Assembly (NCBI GenBank): GCA_902470365.1
Contig: CABRFZ010000050.1
Span: forward strand, 1 to 6,753
Reading direction: 5' to 3'
Length of the DNA: 6,753 nt
From: an uncultured Collinsella sp.
GTDB taxonomy: Bacteria > Actinomycetota > Coriobacteriia > Coriobacteriales > Coriobacteriaceae
A model generated the notes under the pieces. That model had not been told where the DNA came from and made no database searches. It worked only from the letters and a program-made list of their open reading frames with translations. Below, piece by piece: positions 1-6,710 of this stretch (the stretch's first letter is position 1; the number at the start of each line of letters is the position of its first letter). Made by a program: the position numbers and the translations under genes.

Positions 1-17
1 ATGGATGTCAATAAATC

Positions 18-1127
18 TTAGAGAAGTTCTTTGCGAGAAGCCAAGTAGGCGTGAGCATGGCGCTCAAGAACCTCGTCCTCAACGCTCGTTAGGCGAATGG
101 CACCGAGTGCTGCGGGCAGCGGCAGCATGCTGCGATTCGAGCGAGCGAACTGCTGCTTGCGGAACTCCTCGATATATGCGGCAGGCTCCAGGTCGAAGGC
201 AAGTTCCTCGATACCAAAGTCCTCCAGGCAGTCATCGACCTCAAAAACGTAATCGATATCGAAGTCGCAGGCGTCGTGGGCAAGGCGCGCCTCAAAGCGC
301 ATGCCCTCGGACAACAGCTGGTAGGCAGGGACCTGCGAAGCGGCATCGCCCAAGCAGGCGCGCAGGGTGCGCTCCCCCGTCTTGCCAAAATCGAGCGCAT
401 GGCGGGCGCTCGGGTTCGTGGCCATCAGTACGTCCTTGCGGGCAGTCTGAGACCATTGAACGGCATTAACGAGCGCGACCTCCTCGCCCGCGAGAATCTC
501 GGGGACGGTCTCAGTAAACTGATTCCAGCGTGACTTGCTGCTCGAAAGCATGGTGCCAACAAGTACCACATAGCCGAGCTTGAGGTCCTCGGGGTCCGCC
601 TCGCGAACAAGGTCGAGGTCACACACGACCAAGCCCGGTTCGGGACGGAACGCGATGGCGGGAAGCGCATTGGCCGACGAAGCGACGAGCGGCTTCATGG
701 TCGTCGCGACCGTGAGCATTGCATCGAAGGTCGTCGGCAGCAACGCGCACTCGGTTCGGCCACACCACTGGTTGGCGCACCAGCTAACAACCGAGCAGGT
801 TGCGGCATCGCCAACGGCGACAACGAGATCGTCGCAGGTAATGCCGTTAGCCGAAAGGGCGCCAAAGACGGTATCGGCATCGGCCAGCGTAGCACCGGCA
901 GGCGAAACCTCGAGGACTAGCGGCGACACGACAAAACCGGCGTCGACCAGCGCATGCTCGACGACCTCACCAAAACGCTCGGATGTGGCGGAGTTCCAAA
1001 CCACCATTGCGCGCTTAGGCTTGCCCACAGCCGAGGCAAACATGCGCGACAGCTCATCGAACGCGCCCAATCCGACGCGGACATCGACACTGCGGTTTTG
1101 GAAATTGATCAGTTGACGGCGAATCAT
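18..1127 (-). CDS. Divergent 3-dehydroquinate synthase (AroB) family protein, probably without canonical DHQS activity
   Basis: A 369-residue protein, the usual AroB length, directly after aroK. The start chosen is the ATG at 1127-1125, which overlaps the aroK stop as ATGA; the upstream ATG at 1160 lies inside aroK and would only add 11 residues. AroB resemblance is seen in segments: DTVFGAL (85-91), DDLVVAV (99-105), LLPTT (129-133), VVCDLD (167-172), ALDFGKT (244-250), EGMRFEARLA (274-283) and LPAALG (337-342). Canonical AroB is a zinc- and NAD-dependent enzyme making 3-dehydroquinate from DAHP. Here the NAD-binding GGGxxxD is replaced by VGDAATC, the zinc Glu region reads LGYVVLVG, the GHTFGHA histidines are Lys249 and Arg253, the HGE motif is lost (AYQ, 268-270), and the DKK motif reads KQQ. 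Only Lys145 of PTT-x11-K seems kept. The frame is intact, so this is not an obvious pseudogene. Family membership is fairly sure; activity is doubtful. Confidence 0.8.
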   Translation of the reverse strand: MIRRQLINFQNRSVDVRVGLGAFDELSRMFASAVGKPKRAMVVWNSATSERFGEVVEHALVDAGFVVSPLVLEVSPAGATLADADTVFGALSANGITCDDLVVAVGDAATCSVVSWCANQWCGRTECALLPTTFDAMLTVATTMKPLVASSANALPAIAFRPEPGLVVCDLDLVREADPEDLKLGYVVLVGTMLSSSKSRWNQFTETVPEILAGEEVALVNAVQWSQTARKDVLMATNPSARHALDFGKTGERTLRACLGDAASQVPAYQLLSEGMRFEARLAHDACDFDIDYVFEVDDCLEDFGIEELAFDLEPAAYIEEFRKQQFARSNRSMLPLPAALGAIRLTSVEDEVLERHAHAYLASRKELL

Positions 1128-1657
1128 AGCAGTCCACGCTCCAAAAGCATCTCGGCACAAAGGTAGGAAACGTCCTCGAAGGACTTGTTGCGAATATCAA
1201 GGGTAAGGTCGGCGGCCTGGCGATACAGCGGACGGCGATGCTCAAACAGGCGCGCAGCATGCTCGGGCGAACGGAAATCGGGGCGCGTGTCGGACCGACG
1301 AATCTGGCGAATCGAATCCTCAAAGTCGCCCTCGAGGTACACGCACGTACCCATTTCGTGCATCAGCTCAATATTCACCGGTGTCTCGACGATACCGCCC
1401 CCGCACGAAACCAACAGGCTGCGCTCACTTTGGAGCGAACGGAGCGCCGAGGTCTCGAGCTCGCGAAAACGATCCTCGCCCTCGGTCTCAAAAATCTCGG
1501 TTACCGACTTGCCGCAACGGCGCACGACCAGGCGGTCGGTATCGATAAAACGCCGCTTGAACATGGTGCCGACGTTGCGCGCGAGCGTCGACTTGCCCGC
1601 GCCCAAAAAGCCGATAAAGAAGATATGGTCGCAGCCGTGTTTGGTGTGCTGGGACAT
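1124..1657 (-). CDS. aroK: Shikimate kinase
   Basis: A cytoplasmic enzyme of 177 residues, typical for AroK/AroL, that phosphorylates shikimate at the 3-hydroxyl with ATP, the fifth step of the chorismate pathway. All landmarks are present: Walker A GFLGAGKST (16-24), the IDTD metal/shikimate site (Asp39, Asp41), GEDRFRELE with the substrate arginine Arg65, the CGGG loop (84-87), the LID arginine in RPDF (124-127), and RRPLYRQAAD with Arg141. The ATG at 1657 is 8 nt after the yqeG stop; an AGG core sits about 7 nt upstream, and a further GAGGAA overlaps the last yqeG codons. Its stop overlaps the next start (ATGA), implying translational coupling to the aroB-like gene. Nothing is missing, in contrast to its AroB neighbour. 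Confidence 0.95.
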   Translation of the reverse strand: MSQHTKHGCDHIFFIGFLGAGKSTLARNVGTMFKRRFIDTDRLVVRRCGKSVTEIFETEGEDRFRELETSALRSLQSERSLLVSCGGGIVETPVNIELMHEMGTCVYLEGDFEDSIRQIRRSDTRPDFRSPEHAARLFEHRRPLYRQAADLTLDIRNKSFEDVSYLCAEMLLERGLL

Positions 1658-1665
1658 AGCGAGAC

Positions 1666-2163
1666 CTATTCCTCGCAGGGAAGGTCGCGCAGGGCCCGGC
1701 GCTCAAAGATACGGAAGATCTGCGTATACCACAGGTCCTGCGTCGCCTGCGGCTTTACCAGGATGGTATCGACGCCGGCGAAATTACCGCTCCACACGTC
1801 AGTGTAGAGCTGATCACCGATCAGCACCGCCTCGTCGACCGTGGCGCCGAGGCGCTTAAGACCCGCCTTGAGGGCAAACGGCGCCGGCTTCATGGCGTGG
1901 CTGATGGCCTCGAGTCCCAGCTCGCGTGCAGAGCTCATGACCTGGTCGCGATGCCAGTTGTTGGACACCATGCACAGCTTAAAACCCTTGGCGCGGGCGG
2001 CGTCGAGCCAAGCGGAAACCGCGATGGGAACCTGCTCGGTGTCGCGCGGCACGAGGGTGTTATCGCGATCGAGCAGAATGGCGCGTTTACCGTCGGCCCA
2101 CAGGGTATCAAGGTCGATGCGATCGACCGAGGCAACGTATCGTTTGGGGCTAAAAATCCTCAT
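1666..2163 (-). CDS. yqeG: YqeG-family HAD-IIIA phosphatase
   Basis: A soluble 165-residue HAD hydrolase. Motif I is LLDRDNTL, with nucleophile Asp32 and acid/base Asp34; motif II is MVSNN with Ser67; motif III is Lys92 in MKPAP; motif IV is GDQLYTDV with Asp117 and Asp122. Size, the DxDNTL form and the GDQLYTD signature match the YqeG family, which is related to the mitochondrial and plastid phosphatidylglycerophosphatases (Gep4/PGPP1 type). Phosphatidylglycerophosphate dephosphorylation is therefore a reasonable but unproven substrate guess. The start is the ATG at 2163, 1 nt after the mltG stop, with a weak GGAA about 5 nt upstream; the longer open frame to 2388 is antisense-free but runs inside mltG and lacks HAD similarity. 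In Bacillus, yqeG neighbours aroE, so its link to aro genes recurs here. Confidence 0.9.
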   Translation of the reverse strand: MRIFSPKRYVASVDRIDLDTLWADGKRAILLDRDNTLVPRDTEQVPIAVSAWLDAARAKGFKLCMVSNNWHRDQVMSSARELGLEAISHAMKPAPFALKAGLKRLGATVDEAVLIGDQLYTDVWSGNFAGVDTILVKPQATQDLWYTQIFRIFERRALRDLPCEE

Positions 2164-2164
2164 G

Positions 2165-3598
2165 TTAATTCCAAGACTGTTGATGCTCTTCGTAGGTTTG
2201 CGAGAAGTACTCCTCGTCCTGCGTAATGTAGAAATACAGGTCCTCGGAGTCGGTCGGCTCAAGCGTGGCCTTGAGTGCCTCGAGCGACGGAGAGCAGATG
2301 GGCGTGGGCGGCAGACCCTCGTGTTTATAGGTGTTATACGGACTATCGCTCTGCAGGTCGTCGGCGGTAACCTCGCCACCGGTGACATACATCATGGTCG
2401 CATCGCTGTTGAGATAGCGCAGACCGTCGAGCTTGCCGGCAAGGCGGTTGTAGAAGACCGAGGCCACGTGCGCACGTTGATCGGCGTTGAGGCCCTCGCG
2501 CTCAACGATAGAGGCCAAGTTGACGATGTCGTAGTCGGACATCTCCACGCTGTAGCGTTCCTTGATCCTGGCTTCGCAGCTCGCAAAGTCAAGCGACTTG
2601 TACTCGGTCTTAAATTGATCGAGCATGGCGCGAATCACGTCATCGGCCGTCGGCGAATCGCCCAGCGAATAGGTCTTGGGGAACAAGAAACCCTCGAGCG
2701 AATCGTTGGCGGCGCCCTTAAGGAAGCTATAGTCGTCAACGTAGTTGGAGGCCTTGGCCTGGTTGAGGAAGTCTTCCTTAGAGATGCTGTCGTAGGCCTG
2801 GGCCACACGGTCGGCGACTTGATCGACCGTTAGGCCCTCAGGGATAGTCAGCGCATTGGAGCCCGCGTTGGGGCCTTCCATGAGCTGCTGAACAACCTTG
2901 GTCGCATCCATAAATGTGGTGAACGAATAATCACCAGGCTTGAGCGACATATCGGCGTTGAGCTTTTTCACCGCCGCATAATAATCCTTGGGATTTTCGA
3001 CGATATGGTTCTCGGAGAGAATCGAGGCGATAGTATCGCCCGAAGCACCATCGGGAATGGTCACCGTAACCTGCTGACCGGCCGTGACCTTCGTATCCTC
3101 ACCGGCAAAGAAGCCCTTGACGGCCGGCACGACAAAGAAAGCGATCGCAGCAAGCGCGAGCACCGACACCACAACGCCGATGATCATGGGAACCGGAGAA
3201 CTCTTTTTTTGAGCACCGCGACGAGCATGCGTGTTGTAGCTCGAGCGGGTCGCCGGAGCAACGCCATGCGAACCACGAGCGTGATGCGAATGCGATTGGG
3301 GGGCCTGCGTTCGCTGGGTAGGTGCCTGCTGCTTAAAGCGGGTGCCGCCTGCAGGCTGGGCCGTACGAGCAGTGGGCTGCTGAGCCGCGTGAGAAGCCGA
3401 ATGCTGAACCGAACGAGCAGAAGGCTGCTGACCCGTCCGTTGAACAGGTTGGGCCGAACGAGAGAAGGACTGCGCCGGGCGCGCGGCAGGCTGAGCTGCG
3501 CGCTGCGTCGGCTGTGCCGGACGCTGGCCAGGCTGGGCAGGGCGCGACGCCGGCTGCTGTGTACGATTCGGCTGGCGCGGATCGGAAGCACTAGGCAT
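2165..3598 (-). CDS. mltG: Endolytic murein transglycosylase MltG with long repetitive cytoplasmic tail
   Basis: A 477-residue single-pass membrane protein that cleaves nascent peptidoglycan glycan strands, setting chain length and releasing strands at the synthesis site. Order: Gln/Pro/Arg/Ala-rich tail (1-135), one transmembrane helix (about 137-160, preceded by RRGAQKK, so the N-terminus is inside), a LysM-like region (about 177-225, VTIPDGASGDTIASIL to PGDYSF), and the YceG/MltG catalytic domain (about 248-477). The catalytic Glu is Glu366 in LASIVERE. Other family signatures are VASVFYNRL (378-386), YNTY-x3-GLPP (421-431), LYFYI (454-458) and a final EEHQQS. The usual SDPT reads SDAT here. 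The start is the ATG at 3598 because AGGAGG lies 6 nt upstream, inside ruvX; it overlaps the ruvX stop by 8 nt. The tail makes it longer than E. coli MltG (about 340 residues). Confidence 0.95.
   Translation of the reverse strand: MPSASDPRQPNRTQQPASRPAQPGQRPAQPTQRAAQPAARPAQSFSRSAQPVQRTGQQPSARSVQHSASHAAQQPTARTAQPAGGTRFKQQAPTQRTQAPQSHSHHARGSHGVAPATRSSYNTHARRGAQKKSSPVPMIIGVVVSVLALAAIAFFVVPAVKGFFAGEDTKVTAGQQVTVTIPDGASGDTIASILSENHIVENPKDYYAAVKKLNADMSLKPGDYSFTTFMDATKVVQQLMEGPNAGSNALTIPEGLTVDQVADRVAQAYDSISKEDFLNQAKASNYVDDYSFLKGAANDSLEGFLFPKTYSLGDSPTADDVIRAMLDQFKTEYKSLDFASCEARIKERYSVEMSDYDIVNLASIVEREGLNADQRAHVASVFYNRLAGKLDGLRYLNSDATMMYVTGGEVTADDLQSDSPYNTYKHEGLPPTPICSPSLEALKATLEPTDSEDLYFYITQDEEYFSQTYEEHQQSWN
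3119..3190 (-). other. Transmembrane segment of MltG
   Basis: Residues 137-160 of MltG are uninterrupted hydrophobic or small residues (PMIIGVVVSV onward to FFVVPAV) with no charge, flanked on the N side by Arg126, Arg127, Lys131 and Lys132. The positive-inside rule places the repetitive tail in the cytoplasm and the catalytic domain outside. There is no signal-peptidase site, so it should act as an uncleaved anchor. Confidence 0.85.
3347..3565 (-). repeat. Tandem 21-bp repeat encoding heptapeptide R-x-A-Q-P-x-x in the MltG tail
   Basis: In MltG, arginines fall at residues 12, 19, 26, 33, 40, 47 and 54, an exact 7-residue period. The units are RTQQPAS, RPAQPGQ, RPAQPTQ, RAAQPAA, RPAQSFS, RSAQPVQ and RTGQQPS. 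Degenerate units follow: RSVQHSAS and HAAQQPTA (8 residues each), then RTAQPAG (78-84). At DNA level this is a degenerate 21-bp tandem array. The segment has no acidic residue after Asp6 and is predicted to be disordered. Confidence 0.85.
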
Positions 3599-4019
3599 GC
3601 GAAACCTCCTCGTTTTTACGATCGAGCCACGTCTGCAAAAACAGGCTGGCGGCAATCATGTCGATCTTGCCCCTCATCTGCTTTTCGTTGAGTCCCTGCT
3701 CGCGCAGGATACGCTTGGCCTCTTGCGAGGACAGACGCTCGTCCTCAAACTCCAACGGAAGATCGAGCTCGTCGGCAATCTTTTGCGCCACAGCGGCAAC
3801 GCGCTCGGCCTGAGGGCCGGGCTCACCGGCCATGGTTAGGGGACGTCCGCTTACCAGGATGTCGGGCTCATAGTCCTCAACCAGGTAGCGGAACGTCTTG
3901 GCCATACCGGTGACCTCGGCAGCCGGAAGCACCTTGACAGGCATCGCCATCTTGCCATCACGGCTCGAGACGGCGATGCCAATCCTGGTCTCCCCTATGT
4001 CCAGCGCGAGCGCAACCAC
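3591..4019 (-). CDS. ruvX: RuvX/YqgF-family Holliday-junction resolvase-like nuclease
   Basis: A cytoplasmic RNase H-fold protein of 142 residues, normal for the family. It has been implicated in pre-16S rRNA 5'-end maturation and shows Holliday-junction nuclease similarity. Motifs seen: LALDIGETRIGIAVS (4-18) with metal-binding Asp7; DILVSGRPLTMAGEPGPQA (53-71), matching the family's GLP-nm-G segment; FEDERLSSQEA (91-101) with Glu94; and KIDMIAASLFLQTWLD (118-133) with Asp120. The start is a GTG at 4019, 17 nt after the alaS stop; a purine-rich AAGAAG lies about 5 nt upstream and stands in for a weak Shine-Dalgarno. Its last codons contain the ribosome binding site of mltG, whose start overlaps its stop. 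The alaS-ruvX-mltG order is common in actinobacteria. Confidence 0.93.
   Translation of the reverse strand: MVALALDIGETRIGIAVSSRDGKMAMPVKVLPAAEVTGMAKTFRYLVEDYEPDILVSGRPLTMAGEPGPQAERVAAVAQKIADELDLPLEFEDERLSSQEAKRILREQGLNEKQMRGKIDMIAASLFLQTWLDRKNEEVSHA
3605..3610 (-). promoter_or_regulatory. Ribosome binding site of mltG (decides its start)
   Basis: AGGAGG on the minus strand, 6 nt before the ATG at 3598-3596 and inside the final codons of ruvX (Glu-Glu-Val). It favours this start over the in-frame ATG at 3655, which has no comparable site and would add 19 residues unlike the family. Confidence 0.85.
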
Positions 4020-4036
4020 AGCGACTTCTTAGATTC

Positions 4037-6694
4037 TTATGCGCCGAGCGCGGTCTTAGCGGCCGCGAGGGCATCGGCGATGCCGGCAGCATTCTTGCCA
4101 CCGGCCTGGGCCATGTTGGGACGACCGCCACCGCGACCGTCGACCAGACCCGCGATCTGCTTGATCACGTTACCGGCGTGGAAACCGGCCTTGACGGCGT
4201 CATCGGAGCCGGCAGCGAGCAGGGCCGGAGTGCCCTTCTCAGTCACGCTGGCGACGACACAAGCGACAGGCCCGGCGACCTTCTGGTGCACGGTATCCCA
4301 TACGTTGCGCAGGTCGGCAGCCTCAAGGCCCTGGAGCTCAGCGACGACGAGCTTGTAGCCGCCGAGCTCGACGGCACCCTCGATGGCACTGGAAATGGCG
4401 TCGGAGGAGCCACCGGTCAGAGCCTTTTTGAGCTTGTTGGACGTCTCGCGCAGCTCGGCCTGCAGGTTCTCCACGCGGGCGGGAACCTCGTCGACGCGGC
4501 ACTTGAGCGCAGCGGCGGCGGCGTCAACGAGCGCCAGGCGGTCGGCCATGTAGTCGAGGGCACCCTTAGAGGTCACAGCCTCGATACGGCGGACATTGGA
4601 GCCTGTGGAGGACTCGGAAATGATCTTGAACAGGCCGATCTCGGCGGTGTTGGCAGCGTGCGTGCCACCGCAGAGCTCGCGGGAGAACGGCTGGTCCTCG
4701 GCGCCCACGGAGACGACGCGGACGACATCGCCGTACTTCTCGCCAAACAGAGCGACAGCGCCGGCAGCCTTAGCCTCGTCGATGCCCATGACACGGGTCA
4801 CGACCGGCTTGGAAGCGAAGATCTGCTGGTTGACCAGGTCCTCGACAGCCTTGAGCTGCTCGGAGGACAGGGCCTCGAAGTGCGTGAAGTCAAAGCGCAG
4901 GTGCTCGGGCGTCACCAGCGAGCCGGCCTGGGAGACGTGCTCGCCCAGGACCTGCTTAAGGGCGGCGTCGAGCAGGTGCGTGGCGGTGTGGTTGCGGCGC
5001 AGGAAGCCACGGCGCTCGGCGTCGAGCGCGGCGGTAACAGCGGCACCGACAGTCAGCGTGCCCTCGGCAACGTGCGCGACGTGGGCATACAGGCCGTTGT
5101 GGTTCTTGGTGTCGGCAACGGTCAGAACAACGCCCTCGGCGGAAAGCTTGCCGGCATCGCCCTGCTGGCCACCCATCTCGGCATAGAACGGGGTGCGGTC
5201 GAGAACGACCTCGACATCCTCGCCCGCGGCGGCAGACTCGACGGACTCGCCGTTGCGCACGATGGCAACAACCTTGGCGCCCTCGATCACATCGTTGTCA
5301 TAGCCGTCGAACTCAGTCGCGGCGACCTTGTCGGAAAGCTCGACCCAAACGTCGTTGAAGCTGCCCCAGGCGTCGCCTTTGGCATTGGCGCGGGCGCGGG
5401 CCTTCTGGTCCTCCATGCAGGCAGTGAAGCCGTCCATATCGACATCGTGGCCAGCGGTGCCGGCGATCTCGACGGTCAGGTCGATGGGGAAACCAAAGGT
5501 GTCGTGCAGCTTAAAGGCAACATCGCCCGGAAGCACAGCACCCTCGGCAAGCGCTGCCAGGGCCTCATCCAGGTAGACGCGACCGTTGTCGAGCGTCGTG
5601 GAGAAGCGCTCCTCCTCGGAGGCGACGATACCCTTGACGAGCGCGACGTTCTTGAGCAGCTCGGGATAGGCCTCGCCCATCTGAGCGTTGACCTCGTCGA
5701 TAAACGTGGTCAGGAAGGCGCCCTCGATGCCCAGCAGGCGACCGTGGAACACGGCACGACGGAGCAGGCGGCGAAGGACGTACTCGCGACCCTCGTTACC
5801 GGGCAGGATGCCGTCAGAGATCATGAAGTCGACGGCACGGGAGTGGTCGGCGATGATGCGAAGAGAACGACTGGCACCGGAGTAATCGTCGGCGTCATAG
5901 GTCTTGCCGCTGATCTCCTCGCCCAGCTTGATGAGGTGCTGCATCAGATCGCCGTCGTAGTTAGCAGTCTTGTGCTGCATGATAGCGGCCATGCGCTCCA
6001 GGCCCATGCCCGTATCGAGGTTGCGGTGCGGCAGCTCCGGCATGGAGCCGTCCTCCTGACGGTCGTACTGGGTAAAGACGAGGTTCCAGAACTCCAGGAA
6101 GCGGTCGCAGTCGCAGCCGGGCTTGCAGTCGGGGCTGCCGCAGCCGACCTCCTCGCCCATGTCAAAGTAGATCTCGGAGCACGGACCGCAGGGGCCGGTG
6201 GGGCCAGCGGCCCAGAAGTTGTCGTCCTCGCCCAGGCGGGAGATGTGGTCCTCGGCAACGCCCAGAGAACGCCACACGTCGTGGGTCTCGTCGTCCTCGG
6301 TAAAGACGGTAAAGTACAGGCGGTCGAGCGGCAGCTTGAACTCCTTGGTGATGAGCTCAAAGGCCCAGGCGCAAGCCTGCTCCTTGGAGACGCCGCCAAA
6401 AGAGAAGTCGCCGAGCATCTCGAAGAAGGACAGGTGACGGCCGTCCTCGCCGATGCAATCGATATCGTTGGTGCGGACGCACTTCTGGCAGGAAATCGCG
6501 CCGATCTCCTTCATGGTCTTCTTGCCCTGGTAGTACTCCTTAAACTGGTTCATGCCGGCGTTGGCAAGCAGCAGCGAAGGATCGTCGGGGACGAGGGACG
6601 AAGAAGGATAGAGCTTAAGACCGCGCTCCTCAAAGAAGTTGAGGAACTTGGAGCGGATCTCGGCCGTAGTCATAGACGGGTAGTCAGCACTCAT
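4037..6694 (-). CDS. alaS: Alanyl-tRNA synthetase
   Basis: A full-length class II synthetase of 885 residues that charges tRNA-Ala and clears mis-charged Ser/Gly. The catalytic core spans about 8-240, with NAGMNQFKEYY (45-55), KCVRTNDID (71-79) and a GRHLSFFEMLG variant (85-95) of the usual RHHTFFEMLG. PTGPCGPCSEIY (165-176) and NLDTGMGLERM (225-235) follow, then motif 3 GREYVLRRLLRRA (302-314). A Cys-rich knuckle (Cys185, 190, 194, 196) precedes DRFLEFWNLVF. The editing domain has zinc ligands His569 and His573 in NHTATH, and Cys675 and His679 in CGGTH. Residues around 720-760 are likely coiled coil. C-Ala carries DGRGGGRPNMAQAGG (852-866). The start is the ATG at 6694, 9 nt after GAGGAG; Met8 lacks a Shine-Dalgarno. 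It is the first visible gene of the cluster. Confidence 0.97.
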   Translation of the reverse strand: MSADYPSMTTAEIRSKFLNFFEERGLKLYPSSSLVPDDPSLLLANAGMNQFKEYYQGKKTMKEIGAISCQKCVRTNDIDCIGEDGRHLSFFEMLGDFSFGGVSKEQACAWAFELITKEFKLPLDRLYFTVFTEDDETHDVWRSLGVAEDHISRLGEDDNFWAAGPTGPCGPCSEIYFDMGEEVGCGSPDCKPGCDCDRFLEFWNLVFTQYDRQEDGSMPELPHRNLDTGMGLERMAAIMQHKTANYDGDLMQHLIKLGEEISGKTYDADDYSGASRSLRIIADHSRAVDFMISDGILPGNEGREYVLRRLLRRAVFHGRLLGIEGAFLTTFIDEVNAQMGEAYPELLKNVALVKGIVASEEERFSTTLDNGRVYLDEALAALAEGAVLPGDVAFKLHDTFGFPIDLTVEIAGTAGHDVDMDGFTACMEDQKARARANAKGDAWGSFNDVWVELSDKVAATEFDGYDNDVIEGAKVVAIVRNGESVESAAAGEDVEVVLDRTPFYAEMGGQQGDAGKLSAEGVVLTVADTKNHNGLYAHVAHVAEGTLTVGAAVTAALDAERRGFLRRNHTATHLLDAALKQVLGEHVSQAGSLVTPEHLRFDFTHFEALSSEQLKAVEDLVNQQIFASKPVVTRVMGIDEAKAAGAVALFGEKYGDVVRVVSVGAEDQPFSRELCGGTHAANTAEIGLFKIISESSTGSNVRRIEAVTSKGALDYMADRLALVDAAAAALKCRVDEVPARVENLQAELRETSNKLKKALTGGSSDAISSAIEGAVELGGYKLVVAELQGLEAADLRNVWDTVHQKVAGPVACVVASVTEKGTPALLAAGSDDAVKAGFHAGNVIKQIAGLVDGRGGGRPNMAQAGGKNAAGIADALAAAKTALGA

Positions 6695-6703
6695 AGAGGG
6701 AAT

Positions 6704-6709
6704 CTCCTC
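6704..6709 (-). promoter_or_regulatory. Ribosome binding site of alaS
   Basis: GAGGAG on the minus strand, 9 nt upstream of the ATG at 6694-6692. It selects this start over the in-frame ATG at 6673-6671 seven codons downstream, which has only coding sequence and no purine-rich stretch before it. Confidence 0.8.
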
Positions 6710-6710
6710 G

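Noticed and set aside
1..17. Terminator or next gene after the aroB-like gene
   Set aside because: Only 17 nt remain; they show no stem, U run or start codon with a ribosome binding site.
580..1116. Plus-strand 178-codon frame opposite the aroB-like gene
   Set aside because: I considered whether the real gene was on this strand given the odd AroB. The minus frame matches AroB in several segments and is coupled to aroK, while this frame is low-complexity Ser/Thr/Ala with no family look.
18..1160. Frameshifted or nonsense-broken aroB
   Set aside because: The AroB resemblance runs in one frame from start to end and no other frame carries the missing HGE or GHTFGHA motifs, so the divergence is by substitution, not by frameshift.
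1666..2388. 240-residue version of the YqeG protein
   Set aside because: The extra 75 residues lie inside the mltG reading region in another frame and do not resemble HAD proteins; the ATG at 2163 fits the family N-terminus.
1841..2833. Long plus-strand open frame (330 codons) opposite yqeG and mltG
   Set aside because: It lies antisense to two genes with clear family motifs, shows no recognisable domain, and has the composition expected of a shadow frame in GC-rich coding DNA.
3347..3565. CRISPR array
   Set aside because: Repeats are 21 bp, directly adjoining without unique spacers, in frame inside a coding sequence.
3005..3691. Plus-strand Arg/Leu-rich open frame opposite the MltG tail
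   Set aside because: Its periodic Arg/Leu composition is the reverse complement of the 21-bp repeat; MltG on the other strand has a strong ribosome binding site and conserved domains.
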